This document shows positions 9,483 through 19,122 of a stretch of 64,000 nt of DNA, in pieces. Source of the DNA: Paraburkholderia piptadeniae. Lineage in GTDB: Bacteria; Pseudomonadota; Gammaproteobacteria; Burkholderiales; Burkholderiaceae. The stretch is from positions 186,001-250,000 of the forward strand of contig NZ_CYGY02000011.1 in the NCBI RefSeq assembly GCF_900007165.1, read 5' to 3'. The translations under genes and the position numbers were made by a program. The notes below the pieces were generated by a model. That model was given only the letters and a program-made list of their open reading frames with translations, had not been told where the DNA came from and did not search any database. The number at the start of each line of letters is the position of its first letter. Position 1 is the stretch's first letter.

Positions 9483-10925
9483 TCATGTCGTCTTCTGTCG
9501 CCGGACGACGAGATAAGCAAGATGCGCGCGCGACTTCTTATCGGCGCCGTTGACTTCGGCGGGCACGCGAAAACGGATGCTCAGCGTCCCGCTGTTCGAT
9601 GTCAGCGTGGCGTCTTCACGAGGTGCAACGGCGCCCGTCACGGCGTCGATGTAAAGCACCTCTGCGCCGTCCAACGACGGCTGCTCGACGCCTGCCGCCT
9701 CGACCGTACGCCAGCCTGGCGCGGCGCTCACCTGAATGACGATGTCACTGTCCGAAAGCAGCGCAGAACCTTTGGCTTCCGGCCCGAACCGAAGCGGCTT
9801 CGAAAACGGCGCAAGCAAGCCGGGAACCGTCTTGTTCAGAACGACCAGGCTGCGCCCCGAAGGGTTGTACGTGCGGGGCGGCCCGCGATGCGTCAGCCGG
9901 TACGGCTCGAAGCCGTCCCAGTGGTACACCATCGTCACGTACTTGTCAGGGTCGTCCCAGTTGCGATCCAGCGCCCACACCGCAAACTCGAAGAAATAAC
10001 GCGGCAGGTAATGTGGGTCTTCCATGTACCTGTCGCCGATTTCGGTTTGCCACAGCCCGCGAGCAGGACCCTGCTTCACATAGCGCTGATACAGACCGTC
10101 GAGATCGCCGACGGACAAATAATGGGTATCGAGGTAGTCGACCCAATCGATCATCCGCTCATTCGAGCGTGCGCTCCTGTATTCGAGCCATTTGCCGAAC
10201 GTGTCGAGCCCACCCTGATCAGGCCATCCGCCGTAGACGATATACGCGCCGTACTTGCGGACAATGCGGGCCGCCGGCAAGTGGATCTTGTCGACGTAGT
10301 CCTGCATCGCGCGCTCGTATGGCCCCGAGCGCTTTTCGTCGCGATCGAATTTGGGTCCATGCCAGAACGTGGCCTGCGGCAGCCCACCCGACAGGCGGCC
10401 GGCCGCCTCGTTCCAGATCTGGAAATGGCGCACGTTATATGGCGGCTTCGAGTACTTGCTGACGGCAGCTTCCACATACCGTTGCCACGCCTCGACATCG
10501 ACGGGCGCCGACTTCGAATCGCCAGGCACGCTTGCATTCCACTTGGGCGTATAGCCGAGGAACAGCAGCGACCTGATTCCATTCGCGTTGTTGCGCAAGA
10601 TGGCCGACGGTAAATCGCTGTCGTACGCATTGCCCGTTCCGTTGACCCGCATCGCCTGCTTCGCGGAATCGGGCTGTCCGGGGCCAACGGAACCGCGGCC
10701 CCAGCTGATGCCCATCGTGCGCCACATGCTGATGTCGGCGTCCGATCCTGGCCAACCGTTCGTTCCGATCATGTCGGTCATCTTGCGAGCCTCACGTTGC
10801 TTGCCCGCTGCGTCGGCCGCGAATGCAACCGGCGTCGTGCGCATGCCCGGCAGGCCCACACACGCGAGTGCAGCAAGCGTCTTGAGCGCGTGTCGTCTAC
10901 TTTGTCGGCTTCTGTTCCGATACAT
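9483..10925 (-). CDS. Tat-exported clan GH-A glycoside hydrolase
   Basis: Secreted protein of 480 residues. The N-terminus RQSRRHALKTLAALACVGLP is a twin-arginine signal peptide. The mature part resembles GH39/GH5-like barrels. HFQIWNEA near residues 168-174 supplies the Asn-Glu acid/base pair, and LWQTEIGD near 291-298 supplies the candidate nucleophile glutamate. A C-terminal beta-rich domain follows. Its place inside the polysaccharide operon, between two glycosyltransferase genes, suggests that it trims or edits the polymer made here, as polysaccharide-locus hydrolases do elsewhere. The substrate is unknown. The start at MYRNRSR is chosen because the signal peptide begins there. Confidence 0.78.
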   Translation of the reverse strand: MYRNRSRQSRRHALKTLAALACVGLPGMRTTPVAFAADAAGKQREARKMTDMIGTNGWPGSDADISMWRTMGISWGRGSVGPGQPDSAKQAMRVNGTGNAYDSDLPSAILRNNANGIRSLLFLGYTPKWNASVPGDSKSAPVDVEAWQRYVEAAVSKYSKPPYNVRHFQIWNEAAGRLSGGLPQATFWHGPKFDRDEKRSGPYERAMQDYVDKIHLPAARIVRKYGAYIVYGGWPDQGGLDTFGKWLEYRSARSNERMIDWVDYLDTHYLSVGDLDGLYQRYVKQGPARGLWQTEIGDRYMEDPHYLPRYFFEFAVWALDRNWDDPDKYVTMVYHWDGFEPYRLTHRGPPRTYNPSGRSLVVLNKTVPGLLAPFSKPLRFGPEAKGSALLSDSDIVIQVSAAPGWRTVEAAGVEQPSLDGAEVLYIDAVTGAVAPREDATLTSNSGTLSIRFRVPAEVNGADKKSRAHLAYLVVRRQKTT

Positions 10926-10951
10926 TGGTCCGTCCCGGCGAGTACCGCTGA

Positions 10952-12067
10952 TCAACCCACCGTCGCCCGCGGAAACAGCTCCGACATAGGCTCGCTTTCT
11001 TTCCCATACAAAAGCTCCAGCAGCCTTTTCGCCGACCGGTCCCAACGGTACTCGCGCGCATGCGCCATGCCTTTGCTCCGATAGCGTTGGCGCAACTCGC
11101 CGTGACTCATCATCAGCGAGATCTTTTCAGCAATGTCTTCCGCGGACATGGCGTCGCAATACATGGCAGCGTCTCCGCATGCTTCCGGTATCGACGTGCG
11201 CGACGAAGCGATCACCGGGCATCCGCAGTACATTGCTTCGAGAGGCGGCAGTCCGAATCCCTCATATAGCGACGGAAAGACGAGACAGCCCGCGTGCTCG
11301 TAAAGCGCCTTGAGTTCGCCGTCCGTCACGAAGCCGGCCCAGATCACCTGCTTCGACTCGGGCCTGTCGCTCAAGCCTTCGCCGCTGAATACACGTTGAT
11401 TTCTGCCCCCGACGATGACGAATTTCACGTCACGCAAATGCTCGAGTTTCGCAATTGCATCGAGAGCGCGTTGAAGGTTCTTGCGCGGATCGAGACTGCC
11501 GACGATCACGCAATAAGCGTCCTTCTCGAGTTGCAGACGCCCGACGATGTCCGGCTCCGACACGACGCGGTCGAGATGGTCCGCGCCGGGTGGAATCACG
11601 GCAATGCGCGACTCGTCGATATTCAGATGGTGGCTAATCCGGCGCTTCGAAAAAGACGACACCGTCAGCACGAACGGGTCCAGCTTCGGCAGCATCGAAA
11701 AACAGAACTGGTACCAAAGCCGGAACTTCTTCGAAAAGCCGTCCGGTACGTCATAGACGGCCATGTCGTGGACCATCACCACCTGACGGCGCTTGAGAAT
11801 CGGACTGGTGTTGCACAGATTGACGAGCGTCATGCGACGCGCGGCAATCGGCAACGTAATCTGTTCCCACAGCGTGCCCCGCAACCACGAAAACCGGCGC
11901 TGCCGCTTAAGGGACGCACCCGGCTCCATCGCGTTTTGCGGCACGAAGACCTCGAGTTCACTACCCGGGTTTTCGCGCATCTGCATCGCCCTGGTGAGTT
12001 CATAAGCGACCCTTTGCACGCCCGTAATGGGTTGCGAGGTGAATTTTCCGTTGATCGCGAATGCCAT
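10952..12067 (-). CDS. Glycosyltransferase family 4
   Basis: GT-B glycosyltransferase of 371 residues. The N-terminal part shows the [20 protein letters not shown] block seen in family 4 mannosyl- and rhamnosyltransferases. The C-terminal donor domain has [17 protein letters not shown], a [20 protein letters not shown] stretch and the [19 protein letters not shown] block with the conserved EX7E glutamates. The start has GGAG seven bases upstream. It follows the Wzc-type gene by about 66 bases and precedes the Tat glycosidase by 26, consistent with one operon. Confidence 0.92.
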   Translation of the reverse strand: MAFAINGKFTSQPITGVQRVAYELTRAMQMRENPGSELEVFVPQNAMEPGASLKRQRRFSWLRGTLWEQITLPIAARRMTLVNLCNTSPILKRRQVVMVHDMAVYDVPDGFSKKFRLWYQFCFSMLPKLDPFVLTVSSFSKRRISHHLNIDESRIAVIPPGADHLDRVVSEPDIVGRLQLEKDAYCVIVGSLDPRKNLQRALDAIAKLEHLRDVKFVIVGGRNQRVFSGEGLSDRPESKQVIWAGFVTDGELKALYEHAGCLVFPSLYEGFGLPPLEAMYCGCPVIASSRTSIPEACGDAAMYCDAMSAEDIAEKISLMMSHGELRQRYRSKGMAHAREYRWDRSAKRLLELLYGKESEPMSELFPRATVG

Positions 12068-12133
12068 AGGGTTTCTCCGCCTCACGAAGTTGTACCGTTT
12101 CCTGTTGTCGCGTAAGCGTCGGATAGCCCGACA

Positions 12134-14485
12134 TCAACTGGCCGTCTCGACGTCCCCGAAATCGCTCGCGTAATTCGTCGCGTAGCCATAGCTGCGCGTG
12201 CTGCGGCGCACGGGTATGCCATTGAAGACGCATCCGGCGATACGGCCGCCCGCGCGCTCGATCTTCTTGACCGTGTCGGAGATCTCTTCTTCCGTCTGCA
12301 TTTCCGAGCGCAGCACGAGCAACGAGGCGCCCGCTTCGTTCGCGATGATCGATGCGTCGGTGACCGCGAGGAACGGCGGCGTATCGATGACCACCAGGTC
12401 AAAGTGATTGCCGAGACGTTCGAGCAATTGCCTGAAGCGCGGGCGCGTCAGCAGTGCGGCCGGATTCTCCGGACGCGCGCCGCACGACATGAACGTGACG
12501 CCGTCGATGCCGACTTCGCGCAGCGCGTCACGCAGCGGAACACGGTCCGACAGGACTTCCGACAAGCCGCCGCGATTGCTCTGGCCAAAGAACGCAGCGA
12601 GGTGGCCGCGGCGCATGTCGCCGTCGATCAGCACGACACGCGAGCCCGCTTCGGCGTGCAGCGCCGCGAGGTTTGCGGCCACGAAGCTCTTGCCCGCCGA
12701 CGTGGTCGGACCCGTCACCATCACGATGTTGTTGCGGGCGTTCGCGAGATCGCGGGACATCGCCGTACGAACCGCGCGCAGCGCCTCGACAGACGGGTCA
12801 TGCGGGAAACGCGCCGCGAGTACCTTGGTGCCCGAATCGCTAAACGAAGGATCGATCTTCTCGTTCGCGCCGGCTCCCGATTCGCCTCCATTGCGTTGCG
12901 GCGATCCATTCTTCCCGCTCACACCAGGCAGCGGTTTTCGCGCAGCGGCGGGCAGGCTCCGGTCAAGCATCGTTTGCTGATGGCTGAACAGCACTTCGCC
13001 GACAACAGGCACGCTCAGGCGGCGCTCGACGTATCGCGGGTCCGTCACGCCCACGAGAACGTGACGACGCATGAAGACGAGAAAGATGCCCGCGACGAAG
13101 CCAAGCACGGCACCGCCCGGCAGCACGATCAGCGGATTCGGCTTCACAGGGCGATGCGGCCGGATCGCCGAATCGACGATGTGCGCGCCGCCCGTCGTGC
13201 TCGCGCGACGAACCGTCAATTGCTCCGCTTTCTGCACCATGCCCATGTAAATCGTCTCGGCGACCTTCTGCGCGCGAATCAGATCGACGCTCTCACGCTC
13301 GGACGCAGGCATGCCCTGGAAGCGGTTGTCGAACTCGGACTTCGTCTTGTTCAACTGGGCCAGCTGTGAGTCGATGCTCTGAATCCAGCGGCTTCCCGGT
13401 TGGTACTTGTCCAGCAACTGGGTACGCTGCAATTGCAGGCTCGCAATCTGACGATCCAGGTCCAGACCGCCCTGCAGGTACGTCTGCGATTCGGTCGTCG
13501 GCTGCATCGAATTGGATTTCGCCCTGAAGTCCTTGAGCGCTTGCTCGGTCTTGCGCAAATCCGCAAGCAGGCGCGGCAGTTCGCCCTTGATGAAATTGAG
13601 CGTCTGCGTGTCGTTCATTTGACGGCTCGCGGCAGCGGTAGTCAGATACTGCTGCCCAAGCGCATTGGCGACATCGGCAGCCATCGACGCGCTCTTGTTT
13701 GCGTACTCGATCTGGATGAGACCGGAGTCCTTCACCTTGTCGGTGATCTTCACGACATCCATGAAGCGCTTGACGGCGTCGACGCCATTCCACCGGATCA
13801 CTTCGAAGTGCGTTCCGGGCCGCGCGGCCAGCTTGCTGATCAGTACCGAGACCCCGTTGACCGTCGCGGGCTTGCCGACTTCGCCCTTGAGCAGAAACTC
13901 GCCCGACGGACCCAGTAGCTCATATGTACCGCCATCGAGCGCGACGAGCCTGAGCTTCTCTTCCTCGAGATTCTGTGGGACGTTCAGATAGCCGACATTC
14001 ACGACCTCTCCGCCCCACGCAAACGACTTCAAGCCGAGCCATGCGCTGTTAGGCTCGCCAGGCGTTGCGAACTTGTCGGCGATGTCGCCTAGAACCGGGA
14101 TCGTGCGCGGCTTGACCGTCACGTCGAAACGATATCGTTCGATCACAGGATCGAGCACCGAACGGCTTTGCATCACACCCATTTCGGTGCTGGGCGCCGG
14201 TGCGGGCGGCGGAAGCATCGAATCCTGATTCTGCAGCGCGATACCGAGTGCGTTTGCCTCTGGTGGATCGACACGCACGAGCACATCCGCCGAATAGACG
14301 GGACTCGCGACCAATTGATAGGTGAGCGCGAGCAGGAACACGGCCGCCGTGGTTGCCAGAATCTCCCAGATATGATCGCGCATGAGGTTGAGCATCTCGC
14401 GCCCACTGAGCTGCGTGCGCTCGTTGTTGACGGGAGCGGGAGGAGCAGGAAGCGAGTTGTAGGGGTAGTAATCCACCTGAATCAT
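12134..14485 (-). CDS. Polysaccharide co-polymerase tyrosine kinase (Wzc/BceF type)
   Basis: Inner-membrane protein of about 783 residues that sets chain length and couples polymerisation to export. The N-terminal half is a Wzz domain between two membrane helices (near residues 40-60 and 470), with coiled-coil-rich periplasmic sequence. The C-terminal cytoplasmic BY-kinase has Walker A GPTTSAGKS near 592, Walker A' VVLIDGDMRR near 617 and Walker B VVIDTPP near 698. The tail RSYGYATNYAS has three tyrosines suited to autophosphorylation. The start is ambiguous between the ATG used here and a GTG nine bases further in, which is better spaced from AAAGGA. It is the first gene of the leftward operon. 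Confidence 0.93.
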   Translation of the reverse strand: MIQVDYYPYNSLPAPPAPVNNERTQLSGREMLNLMRDHIWEILATTAAVFLLALTYQLVASPVYSADVLVRVDPPEANALGIALQNQDSMLPPPAPAPSTEMGVMQSRSVLDPVIERYRFDVTVKPRTIPVLGDIADKFATPGEPNSAWLGLKSFAWGGEVVNVGYLNVPQNLEEEKLRLVALDGGTYELLGPSGEFLLKGEVGKPATVNGVSVLISKLAARPGTHFEVIRWNGVDAVKRFMDVVKITDKVKDSGLIQIEYANKSASMAADVANALGQQYLTTAAASRQMNDTQTLNFIKGELPRLLADLRKTEQALKDFRAKSNSMQPTTESQTYLQGGLDLDRQIASLQLQRTQLLDKYQPGSRWIQSIDSQLAQLNKTKSEFDNRFQGMPASERESVDLIRAQKVAETIYMGMVQKAEQLTVRRASTTGGAHIVDSAIRPHRPVKPNPLIVLPGGAVLGFVAGIFLVFMRRHVLVGVTDPRYVERRLSVPVVGEVLFSHQQTMLDRSLPAAARKPLPGVSGKNGSPQRNGGESGAGANEKIDPSFSDSGTKVLAARFPHDPSVEALRAVRTAMSRDLANARNNIVMVTGPTTSAGKSFVAANLAALHAEAGSRVVLIDGDMRRGHLAAFFGQSNRGGLSEVLSDRVPLRDALREVGIDGVTFMSCGARPENPAALLTRPRFRQLLERLGNHFDLVVIDTPPFLAVTDASIIANEAGASLLVLRSEMQTEEEISDTVKKIERAGGRIAGCVFNGIPVRRSTRSYGYATNYASDFGDVETAS

Positions 14486-15462
14486 CCTTTCATGTACGTT
14501 TCCCTGGAGCACCCTGCGATACGCAGAAGTGCAGCACCGGATCGCGAACTGAAGCTGCTGTTGCCGCTAAAGTTGACGCGGATTCGGCGCGTCGGAATGT
14601 CACTCAGCCTAGCCGGAGCCGGCAGGACATGCGAACGCCATTTCGGCGTCGGCACTCAGACTCTCTGACTAGCTAGTGCCGTGCCGGAATCTCCGGACGA
14701 GAAGATCAACATGCGTGCGCATTCCATTCATGCGTTTCCCTCCTCTGGAGTAAAGCGGTTGCCAAATATCTAGACGCACCTCTGTGACTTCAATGAGCCA
14801 ACAGAGATGTACTGTCCAATACGGTGATTGCGTACTTTAATCCCACGACCGAAGAAAACTGATCAGCGCGCGAGGTCACAACATTTGCGCGCTTTCGGCG
14901 TAGGCGATTTCCTGGTGAAGACCTGCAAACAACATTCCAACGAATTTCGGAATTGGCGATGGCCTCTCCAGGCTGTTGCAGCGAAGCATAGACGGGCAGA
15001 ATTCGGAATTGAACGACTTCGGCCCAAATTCGGGTACAAATGGCCGATAACGTGGAGCGTGTAACGGGGTTTACCAGGGAAAGAAAGAGTTGTGCCGTTC
15101 TGAAATTGGTGTAACAGATTGATACGATCAGGCCGAAATCACGTAACAGAAGTTTAGTGACAGTACTGCAAGTCGAGATTTGGGGAATGAAACGAGATAT
15201 GCCTTTCAGACGCTTGTCCAGCAAGGCTCGGAGGGGATTTAACCCGCTTTTCTTTCATAAATGTCAGATAATTTTTACGCGAAATAATTTCCTCAGCCGG
15301 AAAAATGGACGACAAACATAACGCCCATAAACGGTAATAATTGCCATTTTCGAACAATTACGCCACATCGTTCGCACAAATCCGACAGCTATTCAATCGA
15401 TCTATTCACTACGGTATTCTGGGCCGCATCGAAGTATTTCGCATTAATTTGGAGAGCTAAAC
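14486..15462. other. Long A/T-richer intergenic region with divergent promoters
   Basis: Nearly 1 kb without a convincing gene between the Wzc-type operon (leftward) and the AraC-type regulator (rightward). It is visibly richer in A/T than the flanking genes, especially 15240-15420. It contains imperfect repeats around TTCGGAATT (14947 and 15003) and a CTCTGT/ACAGAG dyad near 14790-14817. It probably carries the main promoter of the polysaccharide operon. I could not place promoter boxes firmly. Confidence 0.6.
15366..15377 (+). promoter_or_regulatory. CATCGTTCGCAC word upstream of the AraC-type gene
   Basis: Exact copy of the twelve-base word found upstream of manC at 3021-3032. It sits 86 bases before the regulator start. 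Candidate recognition element for a locus regulator, possibly the AraC-type protein itself; the role is inferred from recurrence only. Confidence 0.35.
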
Positions 15463-16497
15463 GTGAATGGGTTTGCTCGATCGCATCCGTGGCACACTGA
15501 CGAACGACAGGTTGATTCAAGGCTTGAGAGGCACATTGGCGTGCTCATCTCGCATCACTGCTCGATGGCAGCCGTAGGCGCCATTGGAGACGCTTTTCGC
15601 CTCGCTAACGAGTTCGACCACGGTAACGGCGAACATCTTCCTTATCGGTTCACCGTGCTATCGGAGACCGGCGGCTTTGTTACGGGCGGATCGTGCTTCT
15701 CGATCTGGACGCAGAAGCTCGATCAATACCGGCTTGCCGACTTTCACGCACTCTTTGTCGCTCGCGGTTCCGATGTCGCGGCGCAGAATAACGAGGCACT
15801 CGTTTCCTGGCTGTCGCTTCAAGGCTCAAATGTGCCGACCGGCATGCAGCCGAAGCTTGAAGCATTTACGCCCCCGGCTCAGTCGTCCGTGCCCGTATTC
15901 GTCCTCGACGATGGCATGTCGGAAACGCGTCCCGCCGGCCCGACGCCGTCGGAGATGGCGCTCTTGCAGATCGAACGCGATTTGAACGCGGAGATCGCGC
16001 GCAGGGTCGCTCGCGCGTTGCAGACGAACGTCCCTGAGCGTGTGCGGCCTGACGCGGAAGATTTGAACATTGCGACGACAACGGAAAAGATCCGGGAGTC
16101 GGCACGCTGGATTCGCGAGAACTACAGCAAGCCTATTTCCGTGGGTCTTGCGGCCGAGTCGGCTGCGATGAGCAAGCGGAACTATCAGCGCCGGTTCAAG
16201 AGCGAGTTCGGTATGACTCCGCTCGAGTATCTGCTGCGCACGCGCTTTGAAGTTGTTTGTTCGATGCTGATCGAAACTGACCTTCCTATTGACAAGATTG
16301 CCCGGCGTTGTGGAATGGGCGACGGCAATCGGCTCGGAAGAATATTCAAGCTACGGTACGGTGTATCGCCGACCCATTTCCGGGCGCTGCGCCATCTTCC
16401 GACGGAGGAACGTGCGCAACCGCCAGCAGCAGCATCCACGGCCGGCGTGGCCGTGCATGCCGCAGCCGTTGCGCCATCGGCAAAGCTGATCTACTGA
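15463..16497 (+). CDS. AraC-family regulator with GATase1-like N-domain (GlxA type)
   Basis: DNA-binding transcription factor of 344 residues. The N-terminal part (residues 24-160) reads as a DJ-1/PfpI-like sensor domain (HIGVLISHHCSM, AVGAIGDAFRLANEF, DFHALFVARG). The C-terminal 100 residues hold two helix-turn-helix units ending in KLRYGVSPTHFRALRHL. A GTG start is used, with GGAG eight bases upstream. It is divergent from the Wzc-type operon across a long intergenic region and is a likely regulator of the polysaccharide locus. It precedes the ATP-grasp gene by 24 bases and may be cotranscribed with it. Confidence 0.9.
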   Translation: MNGFARSHPWHTDERQVDSRLERHIGVLISHHCSMAAVGAIGDAFRLANEFDHGNGEHLPYRFTVLSETGGFVTGGSCFSIWTQKLDQYRLADFHALFVARGSDVAAQNNEALVSWLSLQGSNVPTGMQPKLEAFTPPAQSSVPVFVLDDGMSETRPAGPTPSEMALLQIERDLNAEIARRVARALQTNVPERVRPDAEDLNIATTTEKIRESARWIRENYSKPISVGLAAESAAMSKRNYQRRFKSEFGMTPLEYLLRTRFEVVCSMLIETDLPIDKIARRCGMGDGNRLGRIFKLRYGVSPTHFRALRHLPTEERAQPPAAASTAGVAVHAAAVAPSAKLIY

Positions 16498-16521
16498 CCT
16501 GACGCACGGGGAGCGATAAAA

Positions 16522-17493
16522 ATGCCAACAATTGAAGGTGTGCGGTCGAGCGACGCAGCGAGTGCGTCGCAAGGCGCGAAGCAGGACGGTGCTCACGGTG
16601 GATCGAATGAGCTTCCCTCCACGTTCAGGAGAATGAAAGAAGCCGCCAAACAAGTATTGCCTGACGCGCTCTTTTTGAGTCTGCTACACAAGAAGTGTAT
16701 TGGCCGCTATCCGAAGCTCATTCACCCTACCACGTTCAATGAGCAGATCCTGCAGCGCAATCTTCGGCCAGACCCGCGCTATGTGCCTCTGACCGACAAG
16801 ATTGCGGTTCGGGAGTACGTCGAGAAGAAACTCGGACGGGAACATCTGGTTCCGCTGATCGCGGCACCCGAGATATTCACGCGCGAGGTTTTTGACAGAC
16901 TGCCGTCTTCTTTCGTCATGAAAGCGAATCACGGCAGTACTTTTGTTGAAATAGTCAGAGACAAATCGACGACATCGTTCGAGAAGCTAAAAGAATTGGC
17001 CGATCGCTGGCTGTCGACCTCGTTCTACCGCGTTGCCCGCGAGCGACACTATCTGAGCATCGAACCGCGCATCTTCTTTGAAAAGCTGCTGCTCGACAAA
17101 CAAGGGGAGATTCCAGCCGATTTCAAGCTGCATTGCTTCGGTGGGCGAACGGGTCATCCGACCATGTACACCTTGCTGATCTCCGACCGCTTCGGGAACA
17201 ACACGCATGGCGACGTGTTCGACGAAGACTGGAACGTAATGGATGTGATGATCGGACCGTACACTCGCAGCCCTGTGCCTCCTCCGCGACCGAAAAACCT
17301 GGACGCGGTATTGCAAGCGGCGACGCGACTGTGCGAAGACTTCGACTATGTTCGAGTCGATCTCTATGCACCGGACGACGAAATCTATTTCGGCGAATTG
17401 ACGTTCACGCCCGGCGCAGGCGTATTGCCTTTCACGCCGGACCACATCGACTATGAATGGGGAAAGCTTTTGAATAGCCGGCACGGCGTCTGA
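16522..17493 (+). CDS. TupA-like ATP-grasp protein
   Basis: Protein of 323 residues matching the TupA-like ATP-grasp group, named after teichuronopeptide biosynthesis in alkaliphilic Bacillus. Visible blocks are HPTTFNEQILQRNLR, LTDKIAVREYVEKKLG, SSFVMKANHGS, FEKLLLDKQGEIPADFKLHC and the metal/ATP-binding end VRVDLYAPDDEIYFGELTFT. Members occur in bacterial surface-polysaccharide loci and may attach amino acids to sugars; this is family-level inference. Good ribosome site (GGAG, eight bases). The first 35 residues are low-complexity, so an internal start at MKEAAKQ is conceivable. Its partner is probably the polysaccharide made by the neighbouring operon. Confidence 0.82.
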   Translation: MPTIEGVRSSDAASASQGAKQDGAHGGSNELPSTFRRMKEAAKQVLPDALFLSLLHKKCIGRYPKLIHPTTFNEQILQRNLRPDPRYVPLTDKIAVREYVEKKLGREHLVPLIAAPEIFTREVFDRLPSSFVMKANHGSTFVEIVRDKSTTSFEKLKELADRWLSTSFYRVARERHYLSIEPRIFFEKLLLDKQGEIPADFKLHCFGGRTGHPTMYTLLISDRFGNNTHGDVFDEDWNVMDVMIGPYTRSPVPPPRPKNLDAVLQAATRLCEDFDYVRVDLYAPDDEIYFGELTFTPGAGVLPFTPDHIDYEWGKLLNSRHGV

Positions 17494-17503
17494 AATCACC
17501 TCT

Positions 17504-17528
17504 CCTCCGCTCAAGGACCGAGCGAAGG
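17504..17528. terminator. Hairpin between convergent genes
   Basis: CCTCCGCTC and GAGCGAAGG form a nine-base stem with one mismatch around a seven-base loop. It sits between the ends of the ATP-grasp gene and the convergent lipoprotein glycosidase gene. There is no long T-run on either side, so termination is only probable. Confidence 0.4.
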
Positions 17529-17562
17529 AGGGATGACGAACAACAAGCGGTCCGCGCGGAAG

Positions 17563-19122
17563 TCAGTTTGCGGGATTGCTTGTCATGAAGCTGGTGAGCG
17601 CGCTGTACGGCGGATTGAGCGTCGTTCCGTTGGTCATAACGCCGTAGGTGTTGTTTCCGCTATCGAGCACGTAATACATCACAGCCTGAATGTTGTGAGA
17701 GTTCCGTGCCTGATAGTACTTGCTCAACGTGTTCGTGATGTAACTCGCTCGATAATCCTGCGCCTTCTCAGGACCCGTGTTCCATTCCGTAATGATGAAC
17801 GGCACACCGTATCGGGCCTTGCAGTACGTGGGCAGGTCGAATCCCGGACCGGAACCGTCAATGCCGATATTGAAGATGTCGCCATACACTTCGTAGTTGT
17901 GCCACGTCGTGATGTCCCAGCGCACCTTCGGGTAGCCACCCGTGCCATCCGGTTGCATGCCGTCCCACAAGGCATCGGCAGCACCAATGTCCGCGACACA
18001 GAAGTTGATGCCGCATTTTGCATTGGATTGAACCGACTTCACGCCATCGATCATCCCGCGCATCGCACCACGCATGGCCGGCCAATTGTCGTTGTTGAAG
18101 TCGACGGCCTTCGTACCAGCGTTGGTGAAGTCCAGAATCGTCGCGTTCTGACGCGTCAACTCGTTTCCGCATTCGTAGATCGTCACGCCATACTGCTTGA
18201 GTGTATTGGTGACGGTCATTGCAACCTGCTGGCCACGCGAATACGCCGCCGACTCGCTGCTGAACACATTGCCATTGGAATCGTAGACGCCCTGATTGAT
18301 CAGCACGAGCAGTTGGAGTCCGGCCGCCTGGAAGGCCGCCGCCAGTTTGCTAACGGCATTCAGCTGATTCGGATCGTCGGTACAGCCCACACGATAGCTC
18401 GTGCAGCCCATGTTCCGCAGAATCGATACGAGCTGAGACGGCGTGTATGTGTAGTCAAAGTGCCCATTGACACCGTAGAACATGCCCGTCGAGGCTGCGA
18501 CCGCGGCAGCGTTGCGAGGGTCGTTACACGGCAACCAGCGATCGAGGTCCGTGAGCACATAGAACTGTCCGCCCGTACCGATGTGCCAGATCTTCCCGCC
18601 GTACCACAACAGCAGCGACACGTTATACGTGTTGCCAACGGTCCCGCCGTTCCGATAGATAACACCGTTGACGACGGTCCACATCGCGCCCGCCTTGTCG
18701 ATGATGTACGAAGCGGACGGAATAGTCGTACCGTCAGGCGACGTTCCGCCGAGGCGCGGATCGTTACACGCCGTCCAGGTGGACCCGTTCCACGCATAGA
18801 ACTGCCCACCCGTGCCCTGATGGTAAATCACGGCGCCATAGATCATCAGCAGCGTCACGTTATACGTGTTGCCGGCTTTAACTCCGTTCCGGTAGACCGA
18901 TCCTTGCGACAACGTCCACACGGCACCAGAGGTGTCTGTGATCGAGCTTGCCGATGGAATGGTTGTGCCGTTTGCCGATGCCGTGCTTGCGCGAGCCGCA
19001 ACGTTCGCGACGGCCGCTCCGGAAGCGCCGCCCGCGCCATCGCCTGAACCGCCGCCACAAGCGGCGAGAAGATAGCTGCCACCGATAGCCGTCAGCTGAC
19101 CAAGAAATTGACGTCGTTTATT
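17563..19122 (-). CDS. Tat lipoprotein glycosidase (clan GH-A) with two tandem N-terminal repeats
   Basis: Secreted, probably lipid-anchored protein of 519 residues. The N-terminus KRRQFLGQLTAIGGSYLLAAC combines a twin-arginine motif with a LAAC lipobox (Cys23). A Gly/Ala/Ser linker follows. Two copies of a 73-75 residue unit (about 52-125 and 131-203) come next, each running from GTTIPSAS to CNDPR with YRNG, GNTYNV and GTGGQFY inside. The catalytic part shows YECGNEL (Glu near 322) and FIITEWNTGP (Glu near 447), the acid/base and nucleophile positions of clan GH-A. It probably acts on the local polysaccharide. The repeats may bind it. Both are inferences. Confidence 0.75.
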   Translation of the reverse strand, partial: NKRRQFLGQLTAIGGSYLLAACGGGSGDGAGGASGAAVANVAARASTASANGTTIPSASSITDTSGAVWTLSQGSVYRNGVKAGNTYNVTLLMIYGAVIYHQGTGGQFYAWNGSTWTACNDPRLGGTSPDGTTIPSASYIIDKAGAMWTVVNGVIYRNGGTVGNTYNVSLLLWYGGKIWHIGTGGQFYVLTDLDRWLPCNDPRNAAAVAASTGMFYGVNGHFDYTYTPSQLVSILRNMGCTSYRVGCTDDPNQLNAVSKLAAAFQAAGLQLLVLINQGVYDSNGNVFSSESAAYSRGQQVAMTVTNTLKQYGVTIYECGNELTRQNATILDFTNAGTKAVDFNNDNWPAMRGAMRGMIDGVKSVQSNAKCGINFCVADIGAADALWDGMQPDGTGGYPKVRWDITTWHNYEVYGDIFNIGIDGSGPGFDLPTYCKARYGVPFIITEWNTGPEKAQDYRASYITNTLSKYYQARNSHNIQAVMYYVLDSGNNTYGVMTNGTTLNPPYSALTSFMTSNPAN

